A DNA stretch of 64,000 nt from Actinomycetota bacterium. GTDB lineage: Bacteria > Actinomycetota > Acidimicrobiia > Acidimicrobiales > Poriferisodalaceae. A program made the position numbers and the translations under genes. Numbering within the stretch: the first letter of the stretch is position 1; each line of letters opens with the position of its first letter. The stretch spans positions 40,511-104,510 of the forward strand of contig JABABU010000033.1 in the NCBI GenBank assembly GCA_014238065.1, in the 5' to 3' direction. The notes under the pieces were generated by a model. The model saw only the letters and a list, made by a program, of their open reading frames with translations. It did no database searches and was not told where the DNA came from. Below, in pieces: positions 9,478 through 17,268 of this stretch.

Positions 9478-9564
9478 ATGGCGAAGAAGTCGAAGAAACG
9501 CAAGCTCAGGGCTCGCAGGAGCAAGGCGAACCACGGTAAACGCCCCAACGCTGGGCGCAGTTGA
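9478..9564 (+). CDS. 50S ribosomal protein bL37
   Basis: A 28-residue, extremely basic protein starting MAKKSKKRKLRARR and ending SKANHGKRPNAGRS. The block SKANHGKRPNA is the signature of bL37, the small ribosomal protein first seen in mycobacterial ribosome structures, where it lies in the large subunit near the peptidyl transferase region. Because it is so short it is easily missed by gene callers. ATG 9478 starts it; the following gene begins about 38 nt downstream on the same strand. Its presence is strong support for an actinobacterial source. Confidence 0.88.
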   Translation: MAKKSKKRKLRARRSKANHGKRPNAGRS

Positions 9565-9601
9565 TCATCCTTTTCGGGTACGCCACGTTGCATCCGAGCA
9601 T

Positions 9602-10234
9602 GTGACGGTGCGACCGATTCTCCACGAGCTGTACCTCGCCGACGACCCAGAAGCCTGGTCCGAGGCAGGGTTCGACGTTGTTGATGACCGCGTCCAGATC
9701 GGGACGACCACGCTCCGCTTCGTGACAGCCGAAGGACGCCGTGGCTTCGTCGGGTGGAGCTTCGTCGACGTCGCCGCCCGCGATCTCGACGGTATGGCAT
9801 GCTTCGCCACCGACGGTGTGTTCGGTCCCAACGGCAACCACGAGAACACCTCGAAGTTGGTCGACCACGTCGTGGTCATGACTCCCGACATGGGCCGCAC
9901 GAACGAAGCGTTGGCCGAGATCGGCCTCGACTTGCGCCGAGTCCGCGACGTGCCCGACACCGCTCCAGCCCGTCAGCAGGCGTTCTACCGGTCGGGCGAA
10001 GTGGTGATCGAAGTGGTCGGCACCGCCCAGCCCTCAGGCGATGGGCCATCGGCGCTTTGGGGCCTGGTCACGGTCGTGAGCGACATCGACGCCGCCGCCT
10101 CCCGTCTCGGCGAGCTTCTCGGCGAGCCGAAGGAAGCCGTTCAGCCCAGCCGAAGAATCGCCACTCTTCGCAAGAGTGCTGGCCTCGGTATTCCGGTGGC
10201 GCTGATCACTCCGGATCCGAGATATCACCGCTGA
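9602..10234 (+). CDS. VOC/glyoxalase-like domain protein
   Basis: About 210 residues. The middle part reads SKLVDHVVVMTPDMGRTNEALAE-like vicinal-oxygen-chelate fold: an initial strand with His (LVDHVVVMT), then GLDLRRVRD, and later a second strand set with EVVIEVVG. VOC proteins are metal-binding enzymes or resistance proteins; the substrate here is unknown, and only one clear paired module is visible. The N-terminal 60 residues look like a half-module without the metal ligands. The start is uncertain: GTG 9602 and GTG 9608 are both possible and neither has a good ribosome site. It may be co-transcribed with the bL37 gene. Confidence 0.72.
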   Translation: MTVRPILHELYLADDPEAWSEAGFDVVDDRVQIGTTTLRFVTAEGRRGFVGWSFVDVAARDLDGMACFATDGVFGPNGNHENTSKLVDHVVVMTPDMGRTNEALAEIGLDLRRVRDVPDTAPARQQAFYRSGEVVIEVVGTAQPSGDGPSALWGLVTVVSDIDAAASRLGELLGEPKEAVQPSRRIATLRKSAGLGIPVALITPDPRYHR

Positions 10235-10255
10235 CGTTGCTGACCGCCTCGATCT

Positions 10256-11425
10256 TCAGCGAATGCTGGCGCCCTCATCGAGACGTACTTCGATGAGCGA
10301 GAAGACCTCATCGGCCATCCAGTCGCCAGCGACGCTGTAGAAGTGAACCCCATCGCCGGAGCGAACACGAACCCGCTTGCCGTTTGCGTCGGTGAGGTGC
10401 GTCGAAAACTCGCCGTCCTCGTTCAGGAACATGTCATACGCGTCGATGTATTCGACGTTGCCGAGTTCATTGGCGAGGCCTGCAGCGACCTCGTTGACGA
10501 GGGGGGTGATGACCTTGATGTTCGATGGCGTCACCGGTGGCATGCCGATCCAGATCACCAGCCGACCCATGCTTCTCGCAGAACGCATGACCACTTCCAT
10601 ACGCTCGCGATACGCAGCGACCCACGCTTCGTCGCCCACAGCCCATGCTGGAGCCGATCGGAATCTCTGGGCGTCGTTGCCACCCATCATCATGATGATG
10701 ACGTCGTAGTCACCAGGGCTGACCCTCTCGGTCATGTGCCGCGGCCAGTCGAAGAACCAGTCGGCGACGAGTCCACTCGATGTCCGTGTGTCTTCGACGA
10801 CCTCGATCAGTTCGTTGCGTCGGGAAAGATTGGCAAGGGCCGTGCCAGGGGTTCCCGACATCGAGTCGCCTCCGACGTAGATCCGGAGAGGGTCGTCTGC
10901 GGTTGGTGTTCCGAAGAGCGACGACCCGTCGAGGCGGGCGAACCTCTCATGCAGCCCGAGCACGTCAGGTGAACCGTCAACGACCGCGAACCCGGCGAGT
11001 TCGACGGTCGGGGTCTGCCCGTACGCACCGCCGGTGATGACGGGTACCGTCGAGGTGGGAGCAACCGTGCTCGAAGACGCAGGTGCCGCCGGCTCAGGTT
11101 GCGGCTGTGTTGACGCAGGTGCCGCCGGCTCAGGTTGCGGCTGTGTTGACGCAGGCGCCGCCTGTGTCGTTGGGGCAGTCCCCGTCGCTGATGCCAATGA
11201 AAGCGCTGTCGACGATTCGACACCGACGAGTTCGAGTTCCGGTTGTCTGTCGCGGCTGGCTATGAGGGCAGTCACGGCGATGACCACGACGGCGACGCCG
11301 ATGACAATGGCAATGAGTCGAACCCGCCGGTTGTGATCGCTCTGAAGGAAGTGGCCGCCAGGGTCACGGCGAAAGCCGCCCCAGCGGGAACCTTCCTTGC
11401 GGGCTACTTCCGCGCGTCGAGACAT
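10256..11425 (-). CDS. Membrane-anchored SGNH hydrolase/acyltransferase-like protein (first of two)
   Basis: 389 residues: short basic cytoplasmic tail, one membrane helix (about 35-56), a Thr/Pro/Ala-rich linker (75-130), then an SGNH domain outside the cell. SGNH blocks are complete: GGDSM with Ser188, MMMGGND with Asn250, and GDGVHF with Asp358 and His361. The domain resembles the DUF459 type. Such proteins next to MBOAT acyltransferases transfer or remove acyl groups on exopolysaccharides. It begins 2 nt after the stop of a paralogous SGNH gene, with the MBOAT gene upstream, so the three form an operon. The linker is encoded partly by a 36-nt tandem repeat. It may instead act as a plain esterase. 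Confidence 0.87.
   Translation of the reverse strand: MSRRAEVARKEGSRWGGFRRDPGGHFLQSDHNRRVRLIAIVIGVAVVVIAVTALIASRDRQPELELVGVESSTALSLASATGTAPTTQAAPASTQPQPEPAAPASTQPQPEPAAPASSSTVAPTSTVPVITGGAYGQTPTVELAGFAVVDGSPDVLGLHERFARLDGSSLFGTPTADDPLRIYVGGDSMSGTPGTALANLSRRNELIEVVEDTRTSSGLVADWFFDWPRHMTERVSPGDYDVIIMMMGGNDAQRFRSAPAWAVGDEAWVAAYRERMEVVMRSARSMGRLVIWIGMPPVTPSNIKVITPLVNEVAAGLANELGNVEYIDAYDMFLNEDGEFSTHLTDANGKRVRVRSGDGVHFYSVAGDWMADEVFSLIEVRLDEGASIR
11079..11150. repeat. 36-nt tandem repeat, two identical copies, inside an SGNH gene
   Basis: Two perfect 36-nt copies (11079-11114 and 11115-11150), with a third that starts the same way and then diverges. The unit is 12 codons and encodes the Pro/Gln/Glu/Ala linker (STQPQPEPAAPA) between membrane helix and catalytic domain. 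Unit length keeps the frame, so copy-number changes would alter linker length without breaking the protein. Confidence 0.93.
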
Positions 11426-11427
11426 GC

Positions 11428-12843
11428 TCAGCCTGCCACCGGTGTCGAAGTGGCACTCGGGAGCCGACCCGAATCGATGTCGATGTACTCGCGGAGCAGG
11501 CCGAGAACAGCATCGGCCAACACGTCGCCGCCGGCGCGGGACAAGTGGGTGCCGTCTTGCTGCCGCATGTTGCGGATCTCGCCATCGAGGGCCGGCAGGA
11601 ACGCTTCGTAGTCACCGGCCGAGTTCGAGAACATCACCCGAGTGTCCAGGTACACGATGCCGGACCGCGACTGAGCCTCGTCGCGGTAGATGCCGTTCAG
11701 CGTGTTCATCCTCATGTCGAAGTTGTTCGAGCGCATGATCGGTTGACCCACCCAGATGACCAGACGATCGGGGTCTTGCGTCAGGAGGTCCATCACGAAA
11801 CCGACCCGCGTCGAGTATTCGGAAACCCACTCATCTTCGAAGGGCTGGAACACACCGTTCGACAACTCCATACCCTGCGCATCGTTTGCCCCAAAGATCA
11901 CGACCATCACTTCGGGATCATCGTTGGTCATCACATCGGTCAGATGGGCAGGCCAGTTGAAGAAATCGGGCCTCGTCAGCCCAGAAGAAATCCGGTAGTC
12001 GAGCGTCAGCGTGATGACTCTCGTGTCGGTACCGAGCCTCACCAGCGACTCACCGAAAACCTGACCCATCGAGTCACCGCCGACCCAAACTGTCAGCTGA
12101 TCGAGCGGCGTAGGGATCCGCGGCTCTTCGGTGGTTGTTGTCGTCGGCACCGTTGTGGTCGAGGCAATTGTCGTTACGGCCGGCGCTGTGGTTGCCGACG
12201 GCGAACTCCGGTCGCTGGTGTCGCTCTGCTGTTGCGAAGCCGTGGCAGAAGAGCCGCCAGCCGCGATCGTCGTCGGGTCCGTGAGTTCGGTCTCCGAGTA
12301 GTCGCGGCCGAGTGCCTCATCGAAGATCCTCCGAGGCGCCGTGAGACCGAGCGCATTCGACACCGACTGCAGCGGCGCCCACACAGCAAGAGAAACGTCT
12401 CGGCTTCGGCCGAACTCGAGTCGCTCGGCATCCCTGACCAGGGCATCTACGTTGAGGATCGCCGCGAGGGTCAACGCAATCAGGCCTGCCATGAGTACCT
12501 GACCGGCAGCGAGCATCCCGTCGCCTCGAGCTCTTGCTGGTACTGGAGACTTCGGCTCAGTCGAGGGAGCAGTCAGGGTCGCTGCCGTCGACCTGCGAGC
12601 TTGAGCCAAGCGCTCGGTCGCGGGCTGAGGCCGGCCACGTTGCTCGCCGGTCGGGTGCTCTCGGCGCTCCGGTGCAACGCCCTCGGGCTTCGATCGCCGC
12701 TGACGCGTTCGACCCTTCGCTCGTCCTGCAGCGCCAGGCCCATCGGCCGGAATCGGCCTATTCAGTCCGCTTTCGTACAGCGGACCGGCTGGGTGCGCCT
12801 CAGGCGGCATCTCATCGGAGGACGAAGGCGGCTGACCGGGCAT
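11428..12843 (-). CDS. Membrane-anchored SGNH hydrolase/acyltransferase-like protein (second of two)
   Basis: 471 residues, paralogous to its downstream neighbour. A long, basic, proline-rich cytoplasmic tail of about 105 residues precedes a single membrane helix (about 108-131), then a short folded region, a Ser/Thr-rich linker (195-240), and the SGNH domain. Catalytic features: GGDSM with Ser258, FGANDAQ, and DGTHLS with Asp430 and His433. Compared with the first copy it has a much longer cytoplasmic tail and a different linker. It lies 54 nt downstream of the MBOAT gene. I infer that MBOAT passes acyl groups across the membrane and that the two SGNH proteins handle transfer onto, or removal from, a surface glycan. 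Confidence 0.87.
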   Translation of the reverse strand: MPGQPPSSSDEMPPEAHPAGPLYESGLNRPIPADGPGAAGRAKGRTRQRRSKPEGVAPERREHPTGEQRGRPQPATERLAQARRSTAATLTAPSTEPKSPVPARARGDGMLAAGQVLMAGLIALTLAAILNVDALVRDAERLEFGRSRDVSLAVWAPLQSVSNALGLTAPRRIFDEALGRDYSETELTDPTTIAAGGSSATASQQQSDTSDRSSPSATTAPAVTTIASTTTVPTTTTTEEPRIPTPLDQLTVWVGGDSMGQVFGESLVRLGTDTRVITLTLDYRISSGLTRPDFFNWPAHLTDVMTNDDPEVMVVIFGANDAQGMELSNGVFQPFEDEWVSEYSTRVGFVMDLLTQDPDRLVIWVGQPIMRSNNFDMRMNTLNGIYRDEAQSRSGIVYLDTRVMFSNSAGDYEAFLPALDGEIRNMRQQDGTHLSRAGGDVLADAVLGLLREYIDIDSGRLPSATSTPVAG

Positions 12844-12897
12844 GTTCAGCGATGAAATCTAGTTCATCGGTCAAGCGGCATCTACGTCACCCAGGAT

Positions 12898-14328
12898 TCA
12901 GAACTGGAAGTAGATGAATGGTGCGACGCCCTCCGGGCCGAGGATGTCGACGATCACGATGCCGATGCCGAGCGCAACGCCCTGGAGCGCCCAGCCGACC
13001 TCGGAGAACCAGCCCTCGGCCCGCTTCACTGTGGCGGCGGGAACGAACTGAGTGAGAATGGAACCGATGATGACAAGAAGGAGTAGCGGCGTGACGAGCG
13101 CGCTGCTGCCTTCCCAGTCGAAGATGCCCGTGATCATCGTCGTCGCCTGATCGAAGGTCTCGGCCCTGAAGAAAATCCAGGCCAAGCAAACGACGTTGAA
13201 TGTGAAAAGCCAACGCACGACATTCGAGGCAACCGGTGGGAGAAGTCGCTCCATTCCCTGCGTGCGACGCCATTCGGAAACCGCACGTTCCACCGCCAGC
13301 ATGCCGCCATGGATCGCACCCCAGATCACGAAGTTCCAAGCCGCACCGTGCCAGAGACCACCCAACAGCATCGTCACCAGCAGGTTGCGGTACGTGAACA
13401 GCTTGCTGCCGCGGTTGCCGCCGAGGGGGATGTAGAGGTAGTCGCGTAACCAGTTCGAGAGGGTGATGTGCCACCGACGCCAGAAGTCCTGGATCGAGAG
13501 CGCGGTGTACGGCGCGTTGAAGTTCTGCGGGAATCGAAAGCCGAGCAAGAGTGCAACACCAATGGCAATATCGGTGTAGCCGGAGAAGTCGGCGTAGATC
13601 TGGATGGCGTAGGCGTATACCGCGACCAAGATCTCGAGACCGCTGTATGCCTCCGGGAGGTTGAACACCTCGTCGACGATTTCGCTGGCGAGGTAGGTCG
13701 AGATCACGACCTTCTTGAACAGGCCCGCGAAAATCAGCCTGAAGGCCTCGGCCGACTGAACGTGACGCGGGTCGGGTCGTTCCGCCAGTTGCGGAGCGAA
13801 CTCGGAAGCTCTGACGATCGGGCCGGCCACGAGCTGCGGGAAGAACGAGAGATACACCGCGAAGTCGAGTAGCGGCATCGCCTTGATCTGGCCACGACCG
13901 ATGTCGATCACGTAACTCATTGCTTGGAACGTGAAGAACGAAATACCGACTGGAAGCGTGATCTCCTTCATCGGAATGAAGTCGACAGCCGACCCGAACT
14001 GAGCGTGGAGTTCTTCGACGAAGAATCCGTAGTACTTGAACACGCCGAGCACGAGCAGGTTCAGCGCAACCGCACCCGACACGATGGCCCTGCTGCGCCT
14101 CGTCGATCCGTGCCCTCCCTCGGCTTCGACGACCATCCGGCCGAGGAACCAATTTCCGAGAATCGATCCGCCGAGGAGGAAAAGGAACTTCCAGTTCCAC
14201 CAACCGTAGAAGAAGAAGCTCGCGACAAGCATCGCGACGCGCCATTCGATGGCGCGGGGTCTCAACAGCCAGTTCGCCATGAACACGGCGACGAAGAACA
14301 GCGCGAAAGACAGGGTCGGAAAGAGCAT
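12898..14328 (-). CDS. MBOAT family membrane O-acyltransferase (AlgI/DltB-like)
   Basis: 476 residues with about ten membrane segments. The family histidine lies in LLGGLWHGAAWNFVIWG, the invariant MBOAT active-site block, preceded by NLLVTM and the amphipathic DFWRRWHITLSNWLRDYLY-type block that marks AlgI-like members (QDFWRRWHITLSNW). AlgI/PatA/DltB proteins move acyl groups, usually acetyl, across the membrane for O-acylation of exopolysaccharide or cell wall. It heads an operon with two SGNH genes. Upstream, 14329-14484 separates it from a divergently transcribed phosphohexomutase, whose sugar-phosphate products could feed the same polymer; that link is inference. Confidence 0.94.
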   Translation of the reverse strand: MLFPTLSFALFFVAVFMANWLLRPRAIEWRVAMLVASFFFYGWWNWKFLFLLGGSILGNWFLGRMVVEAEGGHGSTRRSRAIVSGAVALNLLVLGVFKYYGFFVEELHAQFGSAVDFIPMKEITLPVGISFFTFQAMSYVIDIGRGQIKAMPLLDFAVYLSFFPQLVAGPIVRASEFAPQLAERPDPRHVQSAEAFRLIFAGLFKKVVISTYLASEIVDEVFNLPEAYSGLEILVAVYAYAIQIYADFSGYTDIAIGVALLLGFRFPQNFNAPYTALSIQDFWRRWHITLSNWLRDYLYIPLGGNRGSKLFTYRNLLVTMLLGGLWHGAAWNFVIWGAIHGGMLAVERAVSEWRRTQGMERLLPPVASNVVRWLFTFNVVCLAWIFFRAETFDQATTMITGIFDWEGSSALVTPLLLLVIIGSILTQFVPAATVKRAEGWFSEVGWALQGVALGIGIVIVDILGPEGVAPFIYFQF

Positions 14329-14484
14329 GGAAGTGATGCCGTCGCAACAAGGACGGCGGGCGGCACACTATCGCCACAACGCGACGGCATCGAGACAGCA
14401 CCGACCTACGACACAACCGGATCGACAGATCCTGCGAAGCTCGTCGTTGAGATGAAAGTGCACGTACCGTTGAACACCGACGTC

Positions 14485-16125
14485 ATGACTTCTCCCACGA
14501 CAGACCAGATCTCGGCGTGGTTCGACGCCGATCCCGACCCCGACACACATGCGGAGTTGGCCGACCTTGTCGAACGAGACCCCGAGGCAGCAGCGCGGCG
14601 GTTCGAAAGTCGATTGAAGTTCGGCACAGCGGGTCTTCGCGGGCCGCTCGGTGCCGGACCGGATCACATGAACCGCGTCATTGTGAGAATGGCGGCATGG
14701 GCGCTCGGCACCAGACTTCTGGCCGATCACCCCGACGGTCTGGTCGTCGTCGGATTCGATGCCAGGTCGAAGTCACGCGACTTCGCCACGGACACTGCGC
14801 GGGTCCTCATCAATCTCGGTCTGGCCGTCGAAGTCCTCGACGACGTGGTTCCGACACCCGTGTTGGCCCATTCGGTCATCGATTGTGGCGCCATCGCCGG
14901 TGTGATGGTGACAGCTAGCCACAACCCGCCGTCGGACAGCGGCTACAAGGTCTATTGGGGTGACGGTGCCCAGATCATCCCGCCCATCGACCGTGACATC
15001 GAACGGCTCATCTCGTCGCGCGACCCCTTGAGCGAAGCGGAGCTTGCAGATGAAAGCGTGTCGCTGCTGGTGAGCGCTCGAGGGCGCATCGATGCCTATC
15101 TCGATACCGTCGTGGCCGCTCTGCCGGGAGCGGGCACCACGCCGGTACATTCGGTCTACACACCTCTGCACGGCGTGGGAGGCCAGACGGTCCTCGACGC
15201 GTTCCAACGCCGCGCTCTCGTGGCCCCGACCCTTGTCGCCGACCAGTTCGAACCTGACGGCGACTTCCCCACCCTGTCACTTCCGAATCCGGAAGAAGAC
15301 GGTGTGCTCGATCTGGCGTTCACGACAGCAGATGTTGCGGGCTGCGATCTGATCCTCGCCAATGATCCAGATGCAGATCGGCTCGGCGTGGCCATCCGGC
15401 GAGACGGTCGGTGGCGGACACTCACCGGCGACGAGATCGGCACGTTGCTCGGAGACCATCTCCTTCGCTCCGGCTCCGGGCCAGGCAGGGTGGTCGCGTG
15501 CTCGTTCGTGTCGTCAACCGCCCTCGATCGGGTGGCCGCTCATCACGGCGTTCAGATGCGACGCACGTTGAGCGGATTCAAATGGATCATTCGACCCTCC
15601 ATCGAGGAGCCGGATCTCGAGTACGTATTCGGGTACGAGGAGGCCCTCGGTTTCGCCGCCTCACCACTCGTCCGCGACAAGGACGGCATCACCGCAGCAG
15701 TCGTGTTGACCGAACTCGCCTCGAGCCTCGCGACCGGTGGTTCGGATCTCGTCGATCGCCTCGACGAGATCGCCCTTCGCGACGGTCTGGTGATGACCCG
15801 ACCCGTTTCGGTTCGGTACGAACATGACATCGCTGCTGTCACGACGCTGATGGCCGAGCTTCGCGACGTACCACCGACGACGATCTCATCGCACCCGGTG
15901 GTCGTCGACGACTGGCTGACCCACGCAGACCCAGTCGACCTCGTCACCCTCGATCTCGGCGCCGCTGGTCAAGTCCTCATTCGCCCGTCGGGAACCGAAC
16001 CGAAGATCAAGGCCTACATCGAGGTCGCTATCGACGATGTCACTGACATTGAAGCGGCTCGAGCCACGTTGTCAGCGCGGCTCGACGCCATCGCCACTGC
16101 AGTCGACGAACTCTTGACCCGCTGA
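14485..16125 (+). CDS. Phosphoglucomutase/phosphomannomutase family protein
   Basis: 546 residues. The alpha-D-phosphohexomutase layout is complete: phosphoserine loop TASHNPP (Ser145), metal loop DPDADR (294-299), sugar-binding loop EEALGF, and the phosphate-binding tail RPSGTEPKIKAY. Length and the early FGTAGLRGPLGAG block fit the longer PGM2-like group, which interconverts hexose 1- and 6-phosphates or acts on pentose phosphates; the exact sugar is uncertain. ATG 14485 was chosen; ATG 14452 would add 11 residues. Ends 7 nt from the convergent PfkB kinase gene. Confidence 0.93.
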   Translation: MTSPTTDQISAWFDADPDPDTHAELADLVERDPEAAARRFESRLKFGTAGLRGPLGAGPDHMNRVIVRMAAWALGTRLLADHPDGLVVVGFDARSKSRDFATDTARVLINLGLAVEVLDDVVPTPVLAHSVIDCGAIAGVMVTASHNPPSDSGYKVYWGDGAQIIPPIDRDIERLISSRDPLSEAELADESVSLLVSARGRIDAYLDTVVAALPGAGTTPVHSVYTPLHGVGGQTVLDAFQRRALVAPTLVADQFEPDGDFPTLSLPNPEEDGVLDLAFTTADVAGCDLILANDPDADRLGVAIRRDGRWRTLTGDEIGTLLGDHLLRSGSGPGRVVACSFVSSTALDRVAAHHGVQMRRTLSGFKWIIRPSIEEPDLEYVFGYEEALGFAASPLVRDKDGITAAVVLTELASSLATGGSDLVDRLDEIALRDGLVMTRPVSVRYEHDIAAVTTLMAELRDVPPTTISSHPVVVDDWLTHADPVDLVTLDLGAAGQVLIRPSGTEPKIKAYIEVAIDDVTDIEAARATLSARLDAIATAVDELLTR

Positions 16126-16132
16126 TTCGATG

Positions 16133-17131
16133 TCAGCGGAGCTTTGACGCGACGAGTTCAGCCAAGTCGACCTCGGGGCGAGGGCCGATGTGGCTGATGA
16201 TCTCGGCCGCGGCAATCGAGCCGAGTCGCCCGCACATCTCGAGATCGTGGCCCTTGGCCAGACCGACCAGGAAACCGGATGCATAGAGGTCACCGGCACC
16301 GGTGGTGTCGACGACATGGTCAACCGCGTCTGCGGGGACCTGGACGACTCGGTCCGCGGTGACGATCGAAGCTCCGGCAGCACCCTGGGTGATCACGCAG
16401 ATCTCGGTGCGGCCGACAATGCCGGCGATCGCAGCTTCGACCGAGTCGACCTCGAGCAACGAGGTGATCTCTTCCTCGTTGGCGAAGAGCACGTCAACCG
16501 AAGAATCGATGAGGTCGAGGAAGGATTCGCGGTGGCGATCGACACAGAACGAATCGGAGAGAGTCAGCGACACGCGCTGATCATCAGCGATGGCGTGCTC
16601 CGCAGCCTTGCGCATGGCTGCTTTGGCAGCCGGCGGGTCCCACAGATATCCCTCGAGATACAGAATGCGGGCCCGGCGCACGAGGCTTCCTTCGATGTCA
16701 TCGGGTGTGAGACCAACGGAGGCACCGAGGAACGTGCTGAGCGTCCGCTCGCCATCAGGTGTCACGAGGATGAGGCAACGGCCTGTTGGCGATCCTTCAG
16801 TGGACCGTGGCACGCCGTACTGGACACCGATGGACCGCATGTCGTGGGCGAAGATGTCGCCGAGTTGGTCATTTCTGACCTTGCCGATGTAGGCGCCGGT
16901 GCCACCGAGCGAAGCGACGCCGGCGATCGTGTTGGCCGCCGAACCGCCGGAGACCTCGATGGCCGAGCCCATCTGGTTGTACAACTCGGTGGCGCGATCT
17001 GCATCGATGAGGGTCATCGAGCCCTTGACCAGACCCTGAGCGGCAACAAACTCTTCGGTTTCGTGGGTCAGTACGTCGACCATGGCGTTGCCGATGCCGA
17101 CGACATCGATCCGGTCGGTTGATACGGTCAT
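16133..17131 (-). CDS. PfkB-family kinase, adenosine kinase-like
   Basis: 332 residues. The ribokinase fold is clear: N-terminal GIGNAMVDVL, substrate motif SGGSAANTIAGVASLGG, and the catalytic DTTGAGDLYASGFL near the C-terminus, where the Asp of GAGD is the base. The order and the NAMVD start resemble adenosine kinase/inosine-guanosine kinase-like members rather than 6-phosphofructokinases, but substrate assignment needs testing. It is transcribed divergently from the M1 aminopeptidase. Confidence 0.92.
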   Translation of the reverse strand: MTVSTDRIDVVGIGNAMVDVLTHETEEFVAAQGLVKGSMTLIDADRATELYNQMGSAIEVSGGSAANTIAGVASLGGTGAYIGKVRNDQLGDIFAHDMRSIGVQYGVPRSTEGSPTGRCLILVTPDGERTLSTFLGASVGLTPDDIEGSLVRRARILYLEGYLWDPPAAKAAMRKAAEHAIADDQRVSLTLSDSFCVDRHRESFLDLIDSSVDVLFANEEEITSLLEVDSVEAAIAGIVGRTEICVITQGAAGASIVTADRVVQVPADAVDHVVDTTGAGDLYASGFLVGLAKGHDLEMCGRLGSIAAAEIISHIGPRPEVDLAELVASKLR

Positions 17132-17268
17132 TCGAGGACTCCTGGTTGAACCAGCGGCGACATTACCGGACGGTCGTCACAACTCAGCTGACCGCCAACT
17201 CCTTCATTCGGATCTCAAACGACAAAGCTGAGCCATCGGGTCCTGCGAGGTTGGCTACTGTCCACCGA

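Noticed and set aside
12887..14416. Long second open frame on the same strand as the MBOAT gene
   Set aside because: It lies in another frame across the MBOAT gene and is rich in Arg/His with no family resemblance; the MBOAT motifs are all in the other frame.
13924..14484. Extended start of the phosphohexomutase gene
   Set aside because: The frame is open upstream, but these residues overlap the MBOAT gene on the other strand and look non-coding; the family begins near 14485.
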